Positions 54,716 through 64,000 of a stretch of 64,000 nucleotides of DNA are shown here, in pieces. The notes beneath the pieces were generated by a model. That model was not told the DNA's origin. It ran no database searches and saw only the letters and a list, made by a program, of their open reading frames with translations. A program made the translations under genes and the position numbers. The stretch comes from Serripes groenlandicus (lineage: Eukaryota; Mollusca; Bivalvia; Cardiida; Cardiidae): assembly GCA_031761405.1 (NCBI GenBank), contig JASEVX010000008.1, forward strand, positions 40,336,675-40,400,674. Reading direction: 5' to 3'. Every line of letters begins with the position of its first letter. The stretch's first letter is position 1.

Positions 54716-54980
54716 GGGGACGCCGGCAAGCAGCTGAAATTTCTATCTTGGAATATCCAAGGGCTTGTAAATAAGCCAAATGACAATGATTTTCTCCAGT
54801 TTATTTGTAAATATGATATTGTTAGTTTAACAGAAACTTGGTGCTCAAAACAGTCTCATGTTAAAATTGATGGTTACTGTAGTTTTAATTGTCCAAGGCC
54901 AAAAACAAACAAGAAAGCTAAGCGTTTTAGCGGTGGTGTACTTATTTATTATAAACAGTGTCACTTAATAAAATTGCTTT
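54716..54980 (+). CDS. LINE ORF2 N-terminal endonuclease part, in frame with ORF1 after TAG
   Basis: Directly after ORF1's TAG, the same frame continues GDAGKQLKFLSWNIQGLVNK and DIVSLTETWCSKQ, the start of an apurinic-type endonuclease domain. It ends at TAG near 54980 because of a 1-nt frameshift around 54950 that separates it from the main ORF2. Confidence 0.75.
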
Positions 54981-57363
54981 AGTTAGTCTAAACAGTAATG
55001 GTATTGTATGGATAAGACTTAAGAAAGAATATTTTGGTACAACTAGTGATGTATATTTGTGCACGTGCTATATACCACCGTATGATTCTAACGTTTTCAA
55101 AAATCCTTTGTCAAGCCTGTATGAATTTGATTTTTTCGATCAATTAAACAAGGACATAATGAAGTATAGTGTTTTGGGTGAAGTGTTATTGACAGGTGAT
55201 TTAAACTCTCGGGTTGGTCAACGGTTGGATTATGAAGAAACTATTAATTTAGACCGTTATGTTACAATGCCTCTCTCTGATCACTTGTCACCAGGACATA
55301 TTCCTACACGTGTGTCTAGGGATAACGTGGTTAATAGTCCCGGAAACCGGTTACTTTCTTTATGCAAAGAAAATGAACTATTTATTGCAAATGGCCGTCT
55401 AGAGCAAGGAGAGTTTACTTGCTTTAACACTTTAAGAAACCGAAAAGCATCGAGTGTTGTTGACTATTTGATCACTAGCTATGACATTTTTACTAGCTTT
55501 TCACTTATGAACATTATAGATTTAACTGAATTTTCGGACCATTGTCCACTTGAATTTTACTTTGATTGTGATAACACTGTATTGTATAACACTGATATTC
55601 TGACCTATGATAAAATTATTTGGGAGGACACAGATCTTGCAGCTTTTCATACAGTACTGGGTGAAAACAAGCATTTATTTGATAGCTTATCATATGGACT
55701 TATATCGAACGAAATAGATGTCAATACTTGTATAGACAACCTTTCAACTATTGTATATGATATTTCTTTTAATTTACATGGTAAAACAGTTAGTTCTGCA
55801 CCTCGGGTACCCACATTTTGTAAATCTACTTGGTTTGATTACACCTGTAAGCAAACTAAGAAGGCATTTCTCGATAGTAAGAGAGTTTTCCGATTAGATC
55901 CTTCTGAAAACCATAGAGAAACATTTTTAACTAAAAGACGTCTATACTGTAAAGCTAAACGTACAGCTAAAAATAAGTTTTTTGCCAAGGAAAAGATTAA
56001 AATATCCAAGATGAGAACCAAAAGTCCTCGCAAGTTTTGGAAATACATTAACAAATTGAAAAAGAACAGTAGCGGTGGTAACGATGGTTTATCTTTAAAC
56101 GATTTTGTTGATCATTTTAAAAATATTTCAAACATTGAACAGGGAAATTATGTACCTGGTGATGAAAATCATTCACGTATTGATACAGTACATATTGAAG
56201 AGCTCGATAGACCTTTCAGTGTTAATGAAGTATCGAAAACGATTAGTTCGCTGCAAAGACACAAAAGCTGTGATTTTAGCAATAATGTATCTGACTTTTT
56301 TATTGATTCAAATGATTTCATTTCACCATATCTAGTCACGATTTTTAATAAAATCTTTGATAGTGGCATTTATCCTGACGCTTGGTGTAAGGGAGTTATC
56401 GTTCCTATTCACAAGAAAGGAGATACACTTAACGCATCCAATTATCGAGGGATAACCCTTGTTAACGTCATGGCGAAGGTATTTTCCCTGTTATTAAGAA
56501 ATAGAATTAACAAGTGGTGTGAATCGGAACAAGTTTTTAATGAATCGCAATTTGGTTTTCGAGATAATCATAGTACGACTGATTGTGTATATCTACTACA
56601 TGCAATAATTCAAAATATTTTGAAAAAGAAATCTAAGCTGTATTGTGCGTTTATTGATTATCAGACGGCTTTCGATACGGTGATTAGAGATGCCTTATGG
56701 ATTAAACTCATAAAACAGGGATTTAGTTGCAAAGTAATTAATATGTTGAAATCTATTTATAGCAATGTCAAATCATGTGTGAAATTGGCGTCTAGTGTTG
56801 ATATATCCGAGTTGTTTGATGTAACACTTGGATTAAAACAAGGTGAGCCCCTCTCACCAATTTTGTTCATCCTTTTTGTTAATGACATAAGCAATACAAT
56901 AGATTTTAACAATTTGACAGAAAATGACTTAAACTATTTATCTATGTACATGTTGTTATTTGCAGATGATATAGCTCTCTTTACAACAAGTCCTATAAGT
57001 CTACAAGCTCAATTGGACTCGATAGCCAACTATTCTTCAAAATGGGGGTTGAAAATAAATGTTAAGAAAACTAAGATCTGTATTTTTGAAAATAGGAAAA
57101 GTAACAATAATTTTCAATGGTCTGTTAATGATGAAACCATTGAGGTAGTTGACAATTTCAAGTATCTAGGGGTAACTTTCTACCATACAGGATCAATGAA
57201 ACATTCTGCCAAAGTTTTATCGGATCAGGCACTTAGAGCCTATAATTGTCTATTAACGTTATTCTATCGAATAAATTTGGATGTTAAAACTAAATTGTCA
57301 TTGTTTGACTCAATGGTAGCTCCTATTATCCTGTACTGCTCTGAGGTTTGGGGGTATTTATGA
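54958..57363 (+). CDS. LINE ORF2 main part: endonuclease and reverse transcriptase
   Basis: An 801-codon open frame. Endonuclease motifs LLTGDLNSRVG (near residue 80), SVVDYLITS and EFSDHCPLEF are present. The reverse transcriptase follows with KGVIVPIHKKGD, NYRGITLVNVMAKVFS, FGFRDNHSTTD, AFIDYQTAFDTV, LKQGEPLSPILF and the catalytic LLFADDIALF, then WGLKINVKKTK and the thumb NFKYLGVTF. The start given is only where the frame opens after the frameshift; the protein would begin in the preceding segment. It stops at TGA 57361 through a frameshift, and the other frame carries IYDFKEVDKLHNRFCKSILG up to the hAT insertion. Confidence 0.88.
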   Translation: MSLNKIALVSLNSNGIVWIRLKKEYFGTTSDVYLCTCYIPPYDSNVFKNPLSSLYEFDFFDQLNKDIMKYSVLGEVLLTGDLNSRVGQRLDYEETINLDRYVTMPLSDHLSPGHIPTRVSRDNVVNSPGNRLLSLCKENELFIANGRLEQGEFTCFNTLRNRKASSVVDYLITSYDIFTSFSLMNIIDLTEFSDHCPLEFYFDCDNTVLYNTDILTYDKIIWEDTDLAAFHTVLGENKHLFDSLSYGLISNEIDVNTCIDNLSTIVYDISFNLHGKTVSSAPRVPTFCKSTWFDYTCKQTKKAFLDSKRVFRLDPSENHRETFLTKRRLYCKAKRTAKNKFFAKEKIKISKMRTKSPRKFWKYINKLKKNSSGGNDGLSLNDFVDHFKNISNIEQGNYVPGDENHSRIDTVHIEELDRPFSVNEVSKTISSLQRHKSCDFSNNVSDFFIDSNDFISPYLVTIFNKIFDSGIYPDAWCKGVIVPIHKKGDTLNASNYRGITLVNVMAKVFSLLLRNRINKWCESEQVFNESQFGFRDNHSTTDCVYLLHAIIQNILKKKSKLYCAFIDYQTAFDTVIRDALWIKLIKQGFSCKVINMLKSIYSNVKSCVKLASSVDISELFDVTLGLKQGEPLSPILFILFVNDISNTIDFNNLTENDLNYLSMYMLLFADDIALFTTSPISLQAQLDSIANYSSKWGLKINVKKTKICIFENRKSNNNFQWSVNDETIEVVDNFKYLGVTFYHTGSMKHSAKVLSDQALRAYNCLLTLFYRINLDVKTKLSLFDSMVAPIILYCSEVWGYL

Positions 57364-57817
57364 CTTTAAAGAAGTCGATAAACTACATAACAGGTTTTGT
57401 AAGTCTATTCTTGGTGTTCGTCAACAAACACCTAATATCAGGCGCGTAGCTGGGTCGATTTGTGGACTACGCACCATTCTAGGGGGGGGGGGGGGGGGGG
57501 GGCCGGGGAAAAAAAATCGTCTATATGGGCTCAGGTGACTTCTGGTGTATATTTCACAATTTCTAAATGAGCCTACTTGATACCCTTATGTATGGCATAT
57601 CTACACAAAATATCCTAAAAACGTTTGCAGCATTCGAAATTTATTTTTACCAACATTGACTGGCACTTCAACAAAAGTGAAACCTCGAAGAAACCGAATT
57701 GAGTGATCGCAGTTCATATGCCCCGGCTTTGGCATCACCATAGTTAAGGAAGAAGTCATCTAAGCTGTCAACGACCGTCGTATACGAGCATTTGAAAGTG
57801 TTAAGTGCGACTGTAAT

Positions 57818-58281
57818 TTAGTCCGATTTTCCATGTGTTTTATGCTTACTTAGTTTCATGAAAACGCAACAACCGTTTGCCCGAGAAGTAAAACAGGAAT
57901 GCCACTTCTTGAACGGTCTTTTCATGTTTCTGGCAAGTGGCTCCTCGGACGCATGATATAGCAAGGTTTGGACAGTGGGCTGTGTAATGGTTGTACACTG
58001 GCCAGTGGCTGCGTCGGGAATTATCTGCCGAACTCGCTCGAACACCACGGAACTTTCCGGACATGTTGGATGCTCCATCGTAGCCTAACCGACTTGGTTG
58101 TATGGTCGAAGTACCTCAAACAGAGCGCCACTTGCTCCATAGTAGACGCGTCAGTGGCTTCGTCTGTCATAAACCCAAAGAACGGAACACTTTTGCATTT
58201 GCGCAAAATTTCCTCACTGATTTGATCCCCGCATATCGTGATTACTTCATTTTGTATAGCGGATGAAGTGTATCGCGTCAC
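57818..58281 (-). pseudogene. hAT transposase remnant (DUF4371/ZMYM1-like)
   Basis: 58281-58021 encodes SAIQNEVITICGDQISEEIL and FFGFMTDEATDASTMEQVAL, with the Asp of the RNase H-like core. After frameshifts 58064-57846 encodes MSGKFRGVRA, NHYTAHCPNLAI and KTVQEVAFLF with KRLLRF. Both match the DUF4371 and following region of hAT-like transposases. The catalytic C-terminal part is missing, so the element is non-autonomous. Confidence 0.8.
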
Positions 58282-58636
58282 CGTTCTTCAAATGATCACG
58301 CAGCACATGGTTATATTTGGATTGGTATTCTAAAAGTGCTTTAAAGTTACTATTTGTATCCTCATGACCATGTATAGCTAGATTGTAAGGATACAATTGT
58401 ATGAATTATGCCTTGTAATACATGTATGTTCTTGCTAACTAGGTCATCATTGGCATAGGAAACTGATTGGGCAATGCTTTTCTTAATTCCAGACATAACT
58501 GCAGTGAAATGTTCAGCCGCTTCAAGCGAATGCGCATGTGTTTTGCACTTAATGTGAGCGGTGATAACCTTGCCAAGATTGCTTGGGTCGCTTGATTGTT
58601 GCAGGTTGCGACACTAGCGATCTCTTCTCAGATCCA

Positions 58637-58732
58637 AATAAATAGCACGGACCACAATTCGCTCCAACAATATACGTCGAATATATATTCGACGTATATT
58701 GTTGGAGCGAATTGTGGTCCGTGCTATTTATT
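58637..58732. repeat. Perfect 96-bp palindrome without spacer
   Basis: Left arm 58637-58684 and right arm 58685-58732 are exact reverse complements (48 bp each), centred on TCGAATAT/ATATTCGA. The arms begin AATAAATAGCACGGACC. I found no mismatch by eye. Confidence 0.9.
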
Positions 58733-58987
58733 AATATCGTACTCCCATGTACAATACGAAAATACTATATGACTGTATACAAACTACATAGGACATCTAA
58801 TAAATATAGATTATTCATGTGACATGTTGATCATATCTGAATTGTTCTGATTTGTCCGTTTTCACCCTTACCCTCCTTAGGGTCCAGTTTTTATTGCATT
58901 TTTCGCATTTGTTTCATTTTCATTTTTGGAACTCTCTAAATATTTCTTACGCACGTGCGTACGTGCGTAAGCCTAGCTACGCGCCTG

Positions 58988-59720
58988 AATATGGCCATAT
59001 ATGGAGAACTGGGGCGATACCCATTATCTGTTATATGTAAGGAAAGAGTTCTAAAATTCTGGTTAAAGGTTATGAACAGTTACAACTTTATTATGTATAA
59101 CATATTCAATGAACAATGCAATAGTAACAATGAAAAATGCTGGGCTATGAGAGTAAAATCCCTTTTAGATGATCTTGGTTTTGGTTATGTTTGGAATCAA
59201 TTTGACAAAAATATGAATTATCTACCTTTATTTAAACAGCGATTGAGAGACCAATTTCTTCAAAGTTGGAATACTTCCCTGCATACTTCCTCGATATTGG
59301 ATTATTATAGAAAATTTAAAACAATATTTGGTTTCGAAAAATACATCGATGTTATTCAAAATGACTCTCTAAGAAAACAATTAAGTTGTTTAGATTAATC
59401 ATTATGTTCGCATACACTAAATATTGAAATGGGGAGATATTCTAGTATTGAGAGATGTAACCGTATTTGTAGCGTATGTAATAGTAATCAAGTGGAATCA
59501 GAATATCATTTTTATTTGTTTGGAACAAACAAATTTAGAGATAGCTGAAATTCTGAAGCCATACGTCTTATGGAAAATTCCCTAAATTTCATACGCGTGA
59601 AAGTAGTACTCAATACTTGCTCTTACTTTTCAAATGTATCACGATATTTGAAATAATGATATATTTTATATCGTCTATGTTTTCTTATGTGGTTCTTATA
59701 TTTAAAGAGAATTTGGAAAT
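58988..59720 (+). CDS. LINE ORF2 C-terminal part after the insertion
   Basis: Resumes AIYGELGRYPLSVICKERV and continues to LRKQLSCLD, then a stop at about 59396. The same region continues in frame-broken form with LNIEMGRYSSIERCNRICSV and VESEYHF, the Cys/His motif. A stop and 3'UTR follow. Confidence 0.8.
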
Positions 59721-60029
59721 AAAATGAAACATTGTATTTTAAAACATGAACGCGGAGAGATTTATAAATCTCAATGAGTGAACTGCTACAGGGAGAACTA
59801 TTTCCGATTTAAGCTCCAGATACGGTATTTGAATTTTCAATCACGCGTTGAAAATGTAGATAAAAACAGAATTGAAAATATTTTCTTTGTGCCATATAAA
59901 ATATAGTATAAAGAATTAAAAAAGCAAATATGTGCGTCATAAAATGCATTTAAAATGAGAGTAACACATTTGCAGAGAAATCGTGATCGTCGAATTCTAT
60001 TTATAAATACAACGGTATGGGGAGGAGGG

Positions 60030-60150
60030 TCTAAAATGCGGACGCGATCTGCGGACAAATACATTATAGAGGGAAAATGCGGACATATGCAATATAGAGG
60101 GAAAATGCGGACGCTATAGAATATAGAGCAAATCTGCGGACGCTATGATT
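60030..60150. repeat. ATGCGGAC short repeat cluster
   Basis: Four to five copies of a unit of about 30 bp containing TATAGAGGGAAAATGCGGAC. A single related word is at 61303. Confidence 0.7.
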
Positions 60151-60394
60151 TGTTGTAAAAAATGTTCAATTAAAGATGGGCAAATGTGTATAATTTATTA
60201 CATATGATCATATCCGGGGTTTTCTTTGTAAATATATAATGTGTTTGATTGCTTTTATCAGTGATATAGATTAAACCAAAAATCGAGATCATGCTGAAAT
60301 GGAATCTCTTTGTAAAGTGTTTTAATGACTTTCCTCTTTATATCATATCTATAGATATCAATAACGAGAATTGATGGATTGATTTTCCGACAAG

Positions 60395-60500
60395 TAAATG
60401 TCTTTTGACGCATCTGCAGCGGACGAAATTTGAAAACATTGCAAGAATAGAATAGGTTGCTAGTAACTAGCCATAGGTTTTGCTTCAATTATATCCTCTC
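60395..60500. repeat. MITE family M1 fragment
   Basis: TTTTGACGCATCTGCAGCGG and GAAATTTGAAAACATTGC. Right half lost. Confidence 0.55.
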
Positions 60501-61490
60501 CTTTACAATCGATTGAAGGGTCATGGGTTCTAGTTATTGTTTGGCCTCTTTATTTTCTACTTTGTAACTTTCAACAGTTTTCCATGTGCCATACTACGAG
60601 GCAAATGATCCATGCAACATTCTATTCTGTAGGGTACTTGGAAGGGGCAGAACAATTTAAATAACAAATAAACAATAAGTATATATATATATATACAACA
60701 CTTTTAATCTTAATTTGTTTCTAGTAATTATATATTTATATACAACAATAATACTAATCTATAACAAATAAGTTAAATGTTTTTTTCTTGCTGTGTAAAC
60801 AGTAAAAAGCAACATATATTGAAAACATTGTGGGAAAAGGAGAATTTGCTTATTTAAACAATTTCTTAATTCCCATAACCTTTCTTTACCGTCGTATAAA
60901 CCAAATTTGTATTTGAAGGCTGTTATAAGTAAAAAACTTAAATGTTGCCAATTTAATCACATATCTTATCATTATAGTAGCCAAATAATTAACAAAAGTT
61001 ACAATTAAAGTCCGCATCTGTTGTCGAAATATCCACAGGTGCATTAACACAAGATTTGTGAAACCAATTTGTGCATATATCACATTGTACCATGACGGTA
61101 TCGACACATCCCGGCAAGTTACAAATACATAAATGTATATGATAGGTTTATTGGGAAAAGGGGTTACATTTATAATTTGTTTGGAATGACACTCGTACAC
61201 AATGGTAATTAACAGTGTATGGTCACGCATCCTTAATTTATTTGGCAAGCTTAAACCCCTTTAAAGGAAACAGCGGCCAGCTTAGGTGTATACTGTAGAG
61301 TAAAATGCGGACGGCAAAGGTATTGGTTTTCTCTGGAGCATTTAATCCTTTTATAATGCAAATGAATTCAAAAGCCTCTGAAGTCTGAAGCATGTTTCTT
61401 TTAAAGTGCTCATATAAATATTAGTACTTCCTTTTTCCACAATATTTTCTACATGATTTCAATTACTCTTTCATTTGGATAGATGTTTCT
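60500..61490. other. No supported gene; M1 fragments
   Basis: (TA)n near 60680. M1 centres at about 60820-60890 and 61370-61470. An antisense open stretch at 60886-61248 has no recognisable domain. Confidence 0.35.
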
Positions 61491-61496
61491 TTTTTT

Positions 61497-61991
61497 AGCT
61501 CACCTGAGCACGAAGTGCTGAAAGTTAGTTATTGTGATCTCCTTTTGTCCGGCGTCTGTCGTCCGTCAACATCTTCTCCTCAGTAACGAGTGGGTCAATT
61601 GGGATGAAACTTCACAGAAAGCATCCTCTCATTGACCTCACCAGAATTCCTTCAAATGTTTGTGATTCATGCAGAATTATGGTTTCCATGGCAACGAAAA
61701 TAAAATAACTTTAAAATTCTTCTTCTACCAAACTGGTTGGCAGATTTTCAAATTATTTTAAAAAAGTGTTCCTTGGCCGCCAGGGAGCGGGGCTTTTTTG
61801 CCTTATATGGCTATAGTGTAAACTCAAAAAAAATCTTCTCCTCCAAAAGTGTCAGGCCGATTTTCAAATAATTTTGTAGAAATGTTCCTAGGGTGACCCT
61901 CTATCAGATTCCTTCCAGCCATGTTGATTGGTCGAAAAACATGGCCGCCAGGGGGCAGGGCTATAGTGAAAACTTGAAAAAATCTCTTGTT
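61497..61991 (+). mobile_element. AGCTC...CTTGTT element A9
   Basis: T-run, then AGCTCACCTGAGCACGAAGT with a GCACGAAGTGC hairpin, GTCCGGCGTCTGTCGTCCG, units with GCCATGTTGATTGGTCG and CAGGGGGCAGGGC, and the end AAATCTCTTGTT before A. Complete, 495 bp. Confidence 0.75.
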
Positions 61992-62269
61992 AAGCAGGAA
62001 GCTTTTGAGTAAGATTTTAGAAAACCCTTGGTCAATTGTGATTTTTTTTTGTAACAAAAATTGGTAAATACTTAAATGAGTGAGTCGGGGCCATAATGGT
62101 TATCCATTTGTTTTACATGTCTTTTGAAACTTGGAAATTAAATATAATATTCACATGTATGTCTCATGATTTATTTTAACTAAAATGGCATTTAATTTTA
62201 ACGGATGCGTCATTTATTCTTTTACTCGAAGTTGTAATATTTATAAACAATGCATAGTTTATAAATCAC

Positions 62270-62735
62270 ACATCTATGCAAAGGCAAATGTGTGAACAGT
62301 TTTATGTACCCAAACAAATGGTGTGCCTTCAGCGCTTTGATTTACTCTGCTGTCCCTTTTATTCTTCTATACGAACTAATTATTTTGGAAAATTACCATG
62401 GCCGAATGTGCAACTTTTTGTCAATATACTGTCTTCTAATCAGAATAAAATTATATTTAGAACTGCCAAGTATTTACGAGATGCATTTAAGCTTCGTAAT
62501 GAAAAAACACAGAATGCTATAACAACATGATATACCAGTCAGTTAGGATTATACCACAGAACTACCATATGATCATAAAATGAAATATCAGTATTATCAA
62601 ATTGTCTGTATGTAAATATTGTTTGTATGTTTTCCTGTTTCTTTTGCCATATTTGTTCACTGTTAAATATTATTATTGGCCAAAGGCGTGTAAATGCTGA
62701 ATTTGCCGAATAAAATTGAATTGAATTGAATTGGT
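62270..62735 (+). mobile_element. LINE relic (extreme 3' end)
   Basis: 62276-62530 encodes CCPFYSSIRTNYFGKLPWPN and RTAKYLRDAFKLRNE, the residues after the Cys/His motif in the other copies. It ends AATAAAA followed by (TTGAA)n at 62706-62733. Confidence 0.7.
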
Positions 62736-62739
62736 AAAA

Positions 62740-63180
62740 GAAATTGTTTTTCACAATTAAATAATTGCGTAAAAACAAAAGAAAATATATGCGAAAAACT
62801 TACCAATTTAATAATCCAACATTAAGAACAGCGCGAAACAAATCAACACAAATTTTAATTATTAAAGACATTTCACCGCGCGCGAAACCAATCAACACTA
62901 ATTATAATTATTTAAGCGTTCCACCGTGCTACAATCAACTCGCGATTAAATAATTAAATATCATTCATCTTGCCTCTGAACTTCTTTAACCGATTGCATA
63001 AATCGCTAATCTATTCTCCTTAGGCTACAATTTACACGCGACAAACAGTTTGAGGGCTTCATGCAAGACGGTTGTAACTACAACGTGTTTCAGAGGAAAT
63101 TACAACCGTTTGCATACAACCATCGAGTTGGAAGTCTACCCGTGGTAGATTGTGTGGTTTGTGTATCGTGAATTTGTTCA
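62740..63180. other. No supported gene
   Basis: AT-rich, with a short inverted repeat (AGACGGTTGTAACTACAACG and TTACAACCGTTTGCATACAA) near 63065-63120. Confidence 0.35.
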
Positions 63181-63204
63181 GACCGTGAAAATATTCATAT
63201 TTAC

Positions 63205-63240
63205 CGTAGTGCGCATGCGCAGAAACAGCGAATAATAAGA
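63205..63240. promoter_or_regulatory. NRF-1-type motif, possible promoter
   Basis: GTGCGCATGCGCAG contains the palindrome GCGCATGCGC. It resembles the motif at 48330. No gene is recognised on either side within the window, so the direction is unknown. Confidence 0.35.
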
Positions 63241-63657
63241 AATTCATGGCCGTGAAATAAATGAGACTTGTTACATTCCGAACAATATATGCGTTCGTAC
63301 CAAGTCGTTCATAGAATTTTACAGGTGATTTTCATTTCTTATGTTTGCTTATACCCCTTCAGTCACTCAGTAGATTTAACTGTCAGGATCGTAACTTTTA
63401 CGGTTTTTGTTCGCTTTTTGTTTTGTTTACCCTCGATACGGGTCACTTCAATTACCTTTTAATTGTGAATTGAACGATTTCATTTGTTGTTTTTGATCCC
63501 AAGTACTGAAAGTTGTGTCAGAGAGATATAATTTATACCTGTCGCTGATTGTGTCAATGACCAAGGAATACTGGTAACCAGAAATCTCGACGCCAAGAAT
63601 TCTCGACCCCAGTTTTGGTTGACCCCATTAAAATCATCTTGATCTGTTCTAAATAGT

Positions 63658-63840
63658 TAATATGCTGCAGATGACTTTGAAAACATTTCGTAAAAAATAT
63701 CGGAAACTATCGAAACTCTCCATAAATGAAAAATAATAAAAAAAATATTCAATGAAGTCATAAACACTGGCGAAAGGAGACATTGATCATTCTTTTGCCA
63801 CAATCATTTCAACATTTGCTGCAGAAGTTTGGACCCTTTC
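63658..63840. repeat. MITE family M1 copy, diverged
   Basis: TGCTGCAGATGACTTTGAAA left, GAAAGGAGACATTGATCATT centre, TTTGCTGCAGAAGTTTGG right. Confidence 0.65.
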
Positions 63841-64000
63841 TGTAGTTGATTCACTAGTAGGTAAATATGTAGAGCTCCCATCCCACCTTCGCGTCAATCG
63901 TCTGTGCCATCCTGATAATATCCAAACAATAATCAATTTCTAGCACTTCAAATACAATATATATATAGATATTAATGACAGGTTTGTATTCCGATGATAT

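Larger units (their letters stand above)
57439..58987 (-). mobile_element. hAT-like DNA transposon with 5-bp TSD inside the LINE
   Basis: 1,549 bp. Inverted ends CAGGCGCGTAGCT and AGCTACGCGCCTG, with AATAT repeated directly at 57434-57438 and 58988-58992. Removing the element and one AATAT restores the LINE frame as T-P-N-M-A-I-Y-G-E. The minus strand contains decayed transposase. A G-run of about 20 lies near 57483-57502 and a 96-bp palindrome at 58637-58732. A 5-bp TSD is unusual for hAT (8 bp is standard) and fits the hAT5-type groups. Confidence 0.85.
53685..59735 (+). mobile_element. Near full-length LINE, interrupted by a hAT-like element
   Basis: Order: ORF1, endonuclease and reverse transcriptase ORF2, post-RT Cys/His region, short 3'UTR. 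The ORF2 sequence stops at ACACCTAATAT (57438), the inserted element occupies 57439-58987, and the LINE resumes at AATATGGCCATATATGGAG. Lesions: a frameshift near 53780 in ORF1, a frameshift near 54950 and near 57358, and a stop near 59396. The clade is not assigned; the IYGELGR-type C-terminal region is shared with the relics at 10026, 44560, 47180 and 62270. Confidence 0.85.

Noticed and set aside
58852..59040. Plus-strand open frame crossing the transposon/LINE junction
   Set aside because: Spans the insertion boundary at 58987, so it is chimeric by chance.

Overview
The window looks like nuclear DNA from a bivalve mollusc, probably a heterodont. It is AT-rich, with GT-AG introns, tRNA-headed SINEs, several MITE families, decayed LINEs and the bivalve-type interspersed elements that open with TTTTAGCTC. 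Nothing prokaryotic is present. The species cannot be fixed from sequence alone. Genes are sparse and repeats make up most of the DNA.

Layout: (1) 0.6-1.9 kb, minus strand: an IRE1/RNase L-type kinase plus KEN exon whose kinase motifs are present but whose KEN nuclease residues are replaced. (2) 2-15.8 kb: repeats, including a composite minisatellite block (4.0-5.5 kb), SINEs, MITEs, a LINE relic nested in a MITE (9.8-11.2 kb) and one unidentified possible exon (6.24 kb). (3) 15.9-21.4 kb: a nest of AGCTC...CTTGTT elements, two of them inserted at the same base of successive repeat units. (4) 23.7-39.5 kb, plus strand: a complete 13-exon gene for a six-transmembrane glycerophosphodiester phosphodiesterase (GDE2/GDPD5 type, about 658 residues). 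Its exon 1 is partly duplicated and its introns are packed with MITEs, many next to splice sites. (5) 39.5-48.2 kb: more MITEs and LINE relics. (6) 48.3-50.5 kb, plus: a three-exon gene for a stand-alone P2X7 C-terminal (ballast-like) domain, with a CpG-type promoter motif and a 1-nt frameshift. (7) 52.7-53.4 kb, minus: a two-exon TTF-type zinc-finger gene (ZNF862-like) broken by two in-frame stops. (8) 53.7-59.7 kb, plus: a nearly full-length LINE (ORF1, then endonuclease and reverse transcriptase ORF2), split by a 1,549-bp hAT-like transposon with 5-bp target duplications and a 96-bp perfect palindrome. (9) 59.7-64 kb: repeats, another LINE relic and a possible promoter at 63.2 kb.

The host genes are unrelated and do not form a pathway. 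What unites the window is mobile DNA. One TTAA-flanked MITE family contributes roughly 45-50 copies, and the AGCTC elements share an end structure and a no-duplication insertion mode that I cannot match to a named superfamily. All coordinates of spliced genes were built by hand from splice signals and reading phase.
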